Position numbers and translations under genes: made by a program | Shown: positions 56,274 to 64,000 of the stretch, one piece after another | How positions within the stretch are numbered: the stretch's first letter is position 1 | Layout of the letters: each line of letters begins with the position of its first letter | Notes under the pieces: generated by a model | The model's input: only the letters and a program-made list of their open reading frames with translations | The model's database searches: none | What the model was told of the DNA's origin: nothing | NCBI GenBank assembly: GCA_015680685.1 | Contig: MNCI01029455.1 | Coordinates: forward strand, 15,545-79,544 | Length of the DNA: 64,000 bases | Source: Gnetum montanum | Lineage: Eukaryota; Streptophyta; Gnetopsida; Gnetales; Gnetaceae | Reading direction: 5' to 3'

Positions 56274-56830
56274 TCTACTAACAAATAATTCATTCACTTT
56301 GTCATTGAGCAAACTTAGTGTAGAGAAAAAATCCATCAATCCATGCTTACTTTCATGACAATGAAGTGGAAATTAATCCACAAAATGGAGAAGTGCTATT
56401 TACTCCTCTCCTTGTTACCATATGTGTTGGCAAGTATAAGGTTCATCATGTTCATGTGGACGATAGGGTAGCAACCAACATGATACCATTTAGCATTGTT
56501 GAATAATTAGGCCTAACTAAAAACATACAGGAGACCTCTACCTTTGTGCTCAAGTCATTCAATAGGTCACATGTAGCGGTATGAGGTTCTATCTCATTAA
56601 AATTTGTAGACATGGAACAATTTTCCACATTCGCCAACTTCTTGGTGGTTAAAGAGACACCTGGTTGTAACTTGATCCTAGGAAGACCATGGTTAGGTAA
56701 GGTTCAAGAAATTTGATCTTTGATACACTAGGAGATTCACGTGTTGTATGAGAATGGTAAAATTGTAATTTGTGGGGATAACATGTGTTTACCATCAATT
56801 AACAATGTCAATGTTGAATGAGGATTAGAA
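56274..56830 (+). pseudogene. G1-like protease, right part of split relic
   Basis: Continues the 48741-49922 relic after the target duplication. HDNEVEINPQNGEVLFTPLL, VHVDDRVATNMIPFSIVE (G1: VHVDDGAATNVMPYSIMD; Gly changed to Arg), NLILGRPWLGKVQEI and EIHVLYENGKIVICGD align with G1 11950-12420. It ends in PSINNVNVE near 56825, where PABP-like sequence begins. Confidence 0.85.
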
Positions 56831-56831
56831 G

Positions 56832-57700
56832 TGAAGTTTCTAGATTGGTAAAGTTAGTAATGTGATGATAATGAAAGATGAACATGGTACATCAAAAGGA
56901 TTTACATTTGTTGATTATGAAAATCATGAATATGTTATTGTTGTAATTGAAAAACTCAATAGTTTAAAATTAGGTCCAAAAAAGTTGTATGTTGGAAGAG
57001 CCTAGAAGAAGTATGAAGGTTGTTAGATCTTGAAAGAGGAATATGTTCGTAGACATCAACAACTAATTGCAAAGTTCTAGGATTCAAATATTTATGTAAA
57101 GAACCTCCATATGACAATTGATGATGGTGAACTGCACAAGTTTTTTGGACCATTTGGAAATATAACATGAGCAATAGTAATGTGGGAACAACAAGGCAAA
57201 GGTATTAGCAAGGGATTTGACTTTGTCTGCTTATCTTCCCCTCAAGAAGCTAATCATGCTTTAAATAATCTAATTGGTAAATTGTAGAAAGAGAAAAAGC
57301 TTTATATGAGTCATGCACAACCTAAAGAAGTTCAAGCAATGCAACTAGCAGTCGAATTTGCTAACCAATCAATGCAAGGAATATATGTTGCTAGTAGTCC
57401 TATTCATACTACAAACATTTATTATTCATGTGATCCTAGAATGCTGTCCCTTGCTCCTCATACCATAATGCATGAACCTGATATGAATGTTTTGCTTGTT
57501 GGACATCTGCCCCAAGTTTTAGTGTTGCTGCAAGAAACCATCCTTCCTATCAAGGGTCCATGCCACTAATGGCAATGTTGCCTAGTCCCTTAAGGTTTAA
57601 TGGACACAAGGTTGTTCAACCACATCAATCCTTAGCACCTATTACCAAATCCTATGGAGGTTCATGTCCAAAATGGTCATCAATATATAATATATCAATC
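56832..57700 (+). pseudogene. Poly(A)-binding protein pseudogene (RRM3 to linker)
   Basis: One frame with stops reads IGKVSNVMIMKDEHGTSKGF and FVDYENHEYVIVVIEKLN, then LYVGRA-stop-KKYE, LKEEYVRRHQQLIAKF, NIYVKNLHMTIDDGELHKFF, FGNIT and SKGFDFVCLSSPQEANHALN, then LYMSHAQPKEVQAMQLAVEF. These are RNP1/RNP2 blocks of RRM3 and RRM4 plus the start of the linker of cytoplasmic PABPs, which bind mRNA poly(A) tails. No intron interrupts RRM3-RRM4, so it is probably a 5'-truncated processed copy. The 3' end is unclear; frames shift after 57480 and no poly(A) tail is obvious. Confidence 0.85.
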
Positions 57701-57869
57701 CTAACCGTAGCTGTGCGATATGAATATAACTCGAAAAGTAAATATATATATATATATATTAAAATATTTGTCAATTCTTCCCTAAAATAACACAATTTTG
57801 AAGTGGCATTACACCGGCAAAACAAAAAACACAAACCTATCCGTTGGGCAGGTGGCAAGCACCCTTTTT

Positions 57870-58155
57870 TGTGGCATGAACTCTATAATTATCACCATGC
57901 CTAAACACATCAACTCTATAATTATCACCATGCCTAAACACATCAGGCATCCAAGACAAAAACTAAGGGATGGATGATCCATATGTTACGGAAAACAACA
58001 CCATGCCTAAACACATCAAGCATCCAAGACAAAAAAATAAGGGATGGATGATCCATATGTTACGGGAAAACAACAGCAAAAGACATGCTCAAAAAAATAA
58101 GGGATGGATGATCCATATGTTATGGGAAAACAACAGCAAAAGACATGCTCAATAA
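57870..58155 (+). repeat. Short tandem repeats after the PABP copy
   Basis: CAACTCTATAATTATCACCATGCC twice (57890-57945), then three units of about 62 bp with TAAGGGATGGATGATCCATA and ACAACAGCAAAAGACATGCT (57964-58155). An (AT)n run is at 57740. Confidence 0.85.
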
Positions 58156-58334
58156 ATATGGTGGTAGAATCATCAGCAGATGCAGTGGTGGTAGTTTTAT
58201 TTGCAGATGTAGTGCATGAAGCCGTTGTTGCTGCTTTTAGGGTTAGTTGTTGTTGTTTCATGTGACCTACAACGGTTGGTTGGTTTGTTTGTTTTGTTGT
58301 TGGGTTTTAAGGGGAATTGCAGGGGATTCATCAT

Positions 58335-58792
58335 CATGAAGAAGAAAAGCAGGGATTTGTGTATGAACCTCAGCATGGGCATAGCAACAACGTGGATGCA
58401 CAAGAAGGCCTGCACTAATAGAGAAGCCCATGAACTTGAGTTCCAGGTGGAGCAGTTATTCTCTTGGGTATAGTATTTTTCAACAAGGATTCTTTCTTTG
58501 TTTCTTACCACATCAATCCATAATACAGTGTCTGTACCTGTAGAAATTAAATGGATGAGAGAAATTAGATGTGTATGTATGTACAGAAATTTAGGATGAG
58601 CTTTTGTGAATCACGCTATGGGTTTGATGATTTTGTTTTGTGGGTTCTATATTGGGTTTGCATTTTCTTTGATTTTGATTTGTTGTGGCTTCTTTACTGC
58701 AGGTGACTACCATGGATTCCATAGACGTTGCTAGCAAACATGAATTCGTCCTTGCACAGGCCAAGCCCAAGAAGCCTTCCAAACCCAAACAA
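58335..58792 (+). pseudogene. Possible two-exon host gene fragment
   Basis: Exon-like 58335-58467 (MKKKSRDLCMNLSMGIATTW ... FQVEQLFSW) ends at GTATAG. After TTCTTTACTGCAG at about 58702 a phase-0 exon reads VTTMDSIDVASKHEFVLAQA, then KPKKPSKPKQ before GTATCT. Frames and splice sites agree, but I recognise no family. Confidence 0.25.
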
Positions 58793-58799
58793 GTATCTA

Positions 58800-60470
58800 T
58801 TTATTGGCTAAAGTTTTCTATTAATTTCATCTTAGGAAGCGATCAAATAGAGAAATAAACTTAGGAGGGAGCTTATGCAAGATTTTCAGTTTAGCACTAC
58901 TAGTTGGCTAGATGTAGGTCAGTTACCAAACAAATGGAAACCAGTACACACTTTCTCCAAGGTTTTCATAGGTATAAATCATTATTAACTGGTAATTACC
59001 AGCCAACGATTATGTTCTATAGGATTTATTGAATCCATTTGAATTGAAACAATCTTTTACCTAATGCATGTACATCTTAGTTACTACCTAATGCATGTAC
59101 ATCTCAGTTACTAGAAAACAGGTCAGTTTTTTTCTTCTTTACTAGTCCTCCACGATTTGTGGGGTGAGAATTGAGCTTATGCATGATGTATATTTTAGCA
59201 ATGCTAATAAGATTTCCTACCCACGAGTTACATGCATTCAAGAGTTTGTAACTTTGTATTTCATAATAGGAAGCCAAGTTGCCTAAGTGTTTGTAATGGG
59301 AAGCTAAGTTTGCTCAGAAAGGAAAGCACAGAATAACTCGGTGAACTTGTATTGGCATATTCTTGTAGACCCAAAAGAATTCAAGAGCTAAACGTTAACA
59401 CCCAAGTTTTGTAACGGCTGATTATGCGCAACACGGTAACCTGCCAGACCATAATTGAAGAATCTAAATAGTTTAAATGCAATGGCCGATTCAATGGCCA
59501 TGCTCCAAATGCCCAATTCAATGATCATTTTCCAAATCGTGACACGAATACGTTCAAGCACAATAATGGCAGACACAAAGGAGCTAATGGAGTAGCACCT
59601 CCTTCTCTACACAGTCAAGCAAGCATCAAACTGAGTCACTTATCAGTACACTTGCAAAGGAATCATTGACTGAGCAGAAACAAATAATTTGAGACCACAT
59701 GTATCCACTTGTTCTGGAGCTACAACCAAAAATATTTTCTTAAAAAAAGGACTTTCCTCATGGACAGAAAGTTGTGTGGTGTTGGCGTGGAGGAGAAAGC
59801 GGATGTGGGAAGGAAATTCATGGCCTGTCGCAGGAACGGACATGAGAAAATGGCATTGACTATATACGCTTTACCACACCCACAACAGGTGCAGAATCTA
59901 CGACAACAGGGTTGCAGGCTTAATGGGACAAGTGCCGGATTAGTGCACTGAAAGTAACCAAATACGCCGCCTCAATGAAATGGATCTAACACGCTCTTGA
60001 AGTGAAATCACGAGAGGTCAAACATGCTAAGCCAATGAAATAAGCCTAAGCACGCTAGCAAGCTTGAAATCTCAGTAGTATCGACCATGGATGTTAGTCA
60101 GTTGCAGCGTCGATTTGGGAATTATACGTTGTCTTTGTTTTAGGAGGGCTTTCCGGGTGAACAATTTACGCAGCTGTAACAGTTGTAGGACGAAAGCAAT
60201 CCCTATTTCATCGAGAAAGGTAAACGTCCATGTTCACCAATTCAAGGGCAGCAGTGCCAACGTAAATGCACATCGTAAATGCACATCGAGTGAAAGCAGA
60301 GTTTGTAAGTCTTCAGGCATTTTGTGGCTTTGCCACTTCCTCCCTACCATGACTATCACTGTCAGGAATACTACTCTGCCAATGCACTCGACGCCACCAA
60401 CTCTCACATGCTGGGTATGAGCTCCTTCCCAAGCCAAGAACTGCCCTTCACACGCTAGGGATAGGAAATA
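58800..60470. other. No recognised gene
   Basis: Mixed-composition sequence with the direct repeat TAATGCATGTACATCT (59062, 59088). Short frames lack domain similarity. Confidence 0.4.
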
Positions 60471-60519
60471 AAAAATGAAATTGGATTTACACACCATCTT
60501 TTGGTTTAGATTTGGGTTT

Positions 60520-61150
60520 TTTCAGTCTCACACGCTCTCAATATGGTCCATATTGATTGCATGTGGGCCCCACATAACATGGGCAAAAATGTCCAAGGTT
60601 TCACATGCTATCTCATGCACTATGCTAGCTTGTTTGGATCTCATATGCTACACTAGCATGTTTGATAGCTTGTTTGGGTCTCATATGTTGTGCTAGCTTG
60701 TTTCACAACTTTTTTGGGTCCCTTACATTATGTTAGCTTGTTTAGCTTCATAAGTTATGTTAGCTTGTTTGATAGCTTTTTTGGCTCCCACACGTTGTAG
60801 CTTGTTTGACAAGCTATCAACCTGGTCAATGTTGCCCATACGCTACTTAGGATGGCCAAACAAGCCATTAAAGCCACACGTTGTTGTAGCTTGTTTGATA
60901 AGCTATCAACCTAGTCAATGTTGCCCATATGCTACTTAGGATGTCCAAACAAGCCATTAAACCCACATCATACAATCCATATGCTACCATACAAGCCCAA
61001 ACAAGCTAATAACCTAGTCAACAATGCCCACAAGCTACCATACCAAGCCAAACACACTATTAAGTTAATCCAAGATGCTCACATGCTACCCTACGAGGGC
61101 TCACATGCTAGCCATATGGCCCAAGATGCCCACATGCTATCACACTAGCT
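60520..61150. repeat. Field of AGCTTGTTT / AAACAAGC direct and inverted repeats
   Basis: The words GCTAGCTTGTTT and (C)ATGCTA recur every 20-40 bp, forward in the left half and inverted (CAAACAAGC) in the right half. It includes an 85-90-bp tandem pair (60788-60872, 60873-60962) with an internal GTAGCTTGTTTGAYAAGCTA hairpin. Confidence 0.8.
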
Positions 61151-61199
61151 CATACAAGCTAGGAATGGGAATATTTAACCTTTTACAACTTGTTTGACC

Positions 61200-61500
61200 T
61201 AAAAACCTATTGTTTTATTCATTTATAACCTATTTTTATCAAGTTATAGCCTATTTTGACCACATGGTAACCCAAATAACAAATTATTATTATTTAATAT
61301 TATTTTGACCTTATTTTACCTTATTTTGGCATTATTTGGGCCATATTCTGCCTTGTTATTGCCTTGATTCACTTTGTTGTCGCCTTCTTTTACCTTGTTT
61401 TGCCTTGTTATGACCTTATGTTGCCTTATTTTACTTTGTTTTGACAATGTTTTGCTTTATTCTGCTCTATTATTACATTACTTTACATTATTTTAACTTT
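61200..61500 (+). repeat. Degenerate 11-13-bp pyrimidine-rich repeat
   Basis: Runs of TTACCTTATTTTG-like words with drift (61290-61450). Confidence 0.75.
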
Positions 61501-62395
61501 GTTTAACAAAAGTATATCATGCAAATGCCACTTGACATGCTTATGTTGATATGCAAGATTGAGCTACGAAGATGAGGGAGTAATTCACCTTTCCTTTTAG
61601 CCTAAGTAGATCCTTGGGTGATTTTGTTCAACCAATTTGACCTTGAATGCCTAAAACCTTGAGCCTCAAAGCCTTTTGACCATATAGCCTTAATACCTTA
61701 GAATGGCCTGACGACTTCTGTTCTTGAGGCCAAAAACATCACAAAGGATTTCTTTGTCAAAATCTTCATTAAAACCCATGACAATGAGAAGAAAACATTG
61801 AAAACTAAGTTCCTAGCTTAAATCTCTTGTTGCATAAGACATTACCAAAGCCATACAAGGCGACATAAAAGTCTTCACATAGCCTTTATTACATCTAATG
61901 TTGACATGTTTACTTTTAGTGTTGTTTACCTTTATTTACAAATGTAGATGAGCACGTGACATTGATGGATCTTGTAGCTTGTGACATGTGAACTCACATG
62001 ATCCTTTGGCATCTTGAAACACTACAAATTTTGTATAAATCTATAAAGCAAGATACAATGTTCTCAAAGTTCTACTAGTTATATCTTATGATGGCCTATA
62101 TTTTCTTGTTATCTCATGTAACTTCATGTAACCTTTTGTAATTGCACATATTCTTTAACTTGTTTTCTTGTTCTCTTGGAGTTGTGTTTGCAAGATGAGT
62201 CTAAAGTCATCGTAGAGGTGTAACTCATCGTAGTAGTGAGTTACAATGTGATCTCAATACATGAGATTTAACTAGCTTGTTCAACCTTTCCAATAGGGCT
62301 TACCTCATATCAATTCCATTACCCCTTCTATGCCATAGCCCTATAACCAAACTTTAGATATCCTTAACTCACTAACAATGAAAAATTATGTTTGG
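61501..62395. other. No recognised feature up to the assembly join
   Basis: No coding or repeat signal that I can support. Base 62396 is N and the sequence after it belongs to a G2 LTR, whose own beginning is missing, so the join is probably not biological. Confidence 0.5.
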
Positions 62396-62396
62396 N

Positions 62397-63067
62397 TTAC
62401 TTCATCATTGCAGCATTCACTTAGTTTATTTATTTGTTATTTATTGCTTTCATAGCGCAGTGTGAGTACGACTTAACTACGAGCATCCACAGGTGTGTAC
62501 GGCTAGTTAAGGAATCGGTTGCTCATCGCGATTCGTTTCTCACCCTTAAACTCCTAGAAGCGGAACGAGTACGACTTGATTACGAGCATTTAAGTGTGAC
62601 TGCTTGGTAGCCAAGTGGTGTAGCTAGGGGGATCTACACTTGGTAACCTAGTGGTGTATTCGGGGTTTACGCTTGGTAATCCCAGTGGCGTACCTAGGCC
62701 TATGCTTGGTAGTCCCAGTGGTAGTCGTGCACGAAGTCCAAGATGTGTACGGTTGATCAAGGAATCAGTAACTCATCGCACTTAGGCTAGATTAGATTTT
62801 CTTACCCTTTTCCTCTTAGCTTAGATTTAGTTATTCTTATTTTCCACTGCATCAGGAGTAGCGTTAGAATTAGAACACATCATACACCTCATCTAGACTA
62901 AACCATACGTGACATATGCAAAACTAGTCTAGATGGGAAGATAGCAAACTGTGACCTAAGGCTAACTATCTAGGTGCCACAACTAGTCTATCTGCAGAGT
63001 TCGATTGGATCACGCGTGCGACGCTCGTTTCGTATGGTTGAGTGTAGGGGTACCTCGCCACTCACCA
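62397..63067 (+). mobile_element. G2 5' LTR, 3' portion only
   Basis: Matches the second two-thirds of the G2 LTR (TGAGTACGACTTAACTACGA, GGTAATCCCAGTGGCGTACC, GTATGGTTGAGTGTAGGGGT), ending CTCACCA. U3 and TATA are missing at the N join. Confidence 0.88.
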
Positions 63068-63068
63068 T

Positions 63069-63086
63069 TGGCGCCATTGCCGGGGA
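63069..63086 (+). other. G2 primer-binding site (tRNA-Asp)
   Basis: TGGCGCCATTGCCGGGGA, one mismatch to the tRNA-Asp complement, one base after the LTR. Confidence 0.8.
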
Positions 63087-63201
63087 TGGTGCTAGTTATC
63101 TAGATTAGTTATATCATTCAAGGTCGCTATATAGAACTTAACGATATATCTCTTAAAAAGAAGAAATTATAAAAAGTCACACATAAAATTCACACACAAT
63201 A

Positions 63202-64000
63202 ATGCCTCTCCTACAAGATGATAATAACGCCACACTTAGTGAGGAAGTTCATTGGAGAACCAATGAACTATATGACGATGAAGGTTGGAGTATACAACCT
63301 AAAGTGGGAGTTTCCTATAAGCAAGAACAAAAACAACGTCATCATAATGCACGGAAGCCTAACTTACCCGATGATGATGAACCCCCATTGACCACTACAA
63401 GCTTAACGCAAATACAAGAGGTTGTTTGAATCTCACGTAGGCATCATAAAGAGAGCCATCTATCCAGGCTCAATTTAAATAACTTTCCAAAATTTTCAAG
63501 AGGCTATGACTTAGATCCGCATCAACATTTACTAGCCTTCTACGATGCCTACACATGGAATAACATTGATAACAGTTGGAAAAAACTGAAGCTCTTCCCT
63601 ATGACACTCGTTGACCAAGCTAAAGTATGGTATAGATCGTTAAAACCAAATTCAATACAACGTTGGTCAATAATGGTAGAAGTCTTTAACGAAAAATATC
63701 AAACCTACGCAAGAGTGTCAGCCTTGAGGAAACAAATCCAAGGATGGAAACAAGAAAAACATGAACCCTTGGACATGGCCTTAGAAAGATATTATTCACT
63801 GTTAAACAACTGTCCAGGCCATGGGTTTTCCGAGGAAAGGCTAATGTACCATATCATTGATGGGCTACGTAATGAAACAAGAGAGACCTTAGGAACGTAT
63901 GCCCGAGGTCAACTATACAACCTACGAACCCATCAAATCCAAGAGCTTATTAAGCGGGTAGCAAAAGAAGAAGGAGAAATAGCTACATGGGAGAGTGTTG
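63202..64000 (+). pseudogene. gag: G2 gag, runs off the window
   Basis: MPLLQDDNNATLSEEVHWRT is open for 75 codons to a TGA at 63427 (probably CGA originally, since the frame continues ISRRHHKESHLSRLNLNNF). The capsid follows: GYDLDPHQHLLAFYDAYTW, SWKKLKLFPMTLVDQAKVWY, VFNEKYQTYARVSALRKQIQ, LERYYSLLNNCPGHGF and GLRNETRETLGTYARGQLYN. It is the best-preserved G2 capsid in the window, with only one stop, and serves as reference for the fragments at 26129 and 53749. Confidence 0.9.

Noticed and set aside
1-64000. CRISPR arrays, bacterial operons, ribosome-binding sites
   Set aside because: The tandem repeats lack regular spacers, and the content (introns, LTR elements, plant tRNA primer sites) is eukaryotic.

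Overview
The window is plant nuclear DNA from a repeat-rich, probably large, seed-plant genome. Almost everything readable is Ty1/copia or Ty3/gypsy LTR retrotransposon at various stages of decay, with relics of host genes caught between. I see no convincing intact host gene. The species cannot be fixed from the sequence. Assembly gaps lie at 27102-27952 and 50055-50523, with a single N at 62396. I use three local names: G1 (Tat-type gypsy, tRNA-Asn primer site, 1593-bp LTR), G2 (Athila/Tat-type gypsy, tRNA-Asp primer site, about 890-bp LTR, LTR ends TGATGAG...CTCATCA) and copia.

Layout: 1-2681 is the 3' end of a copia element. 2690-6990 holds a decayed G2 LTR, a duplicated LINE scrap and a GC-rich island that may be the 5' end of a host gene. 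6993-25009 is a complete 18-kb G1 element (LTR, gag, protease, RT, two RNase H domains, integrase, LTR). It is followed directly by a second primer site and gag start, cut off near 26116. 26129-30048 is a gag-to-3'LTR remnant of a G2 element inserted in a tandem array of FG-nucleoporin-like exons (30049-35275). 36704-42117 is a minus-strand copia deletion derivative with matching AACAC target duplications. 42240-48735 is a plus-strand G2 3' half (integrase, long 3' region, extra ORF, 3' LTR). 48741-49922 plus 56274-56830 is a G1-like gag/protease relic split by a minus-strand, gag-protease-only G2 element (49923-56273, TCTAC duplications). A poly(A)-binding-protein pseudogene follows at 56832-57700, then low-complexity and repeat-rich DNA. 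The window ends in the 5' part of another G2 element (62397-64000).

The most striking item is inside G1. Between protease and RT, on the opposite strand, there is an eight-exon gene (17667 down to 13494). Its seven GT-AG introns join in frame and its exons total 3353 nt, one base short of 1118 codons; the one-base deficit coincides with an 11-C run. The predicted protein starts with a degenerate FCP1/HAD-like domain, continues with a helical domain resembling the extra ORFs of plant gypsy elements, then a coiled coil and an acidic tail. G1 itself offers an in-phase donor (12579) and acceptor (18081) that would remove this whole block from the sense transcript and fuse gag-protease to RT-integrase, as in Ogre elements. 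Most premature stops on both strands look like CAG-to-TAG or CGA-to-TGA changes, consistent with methylation-driven decay.
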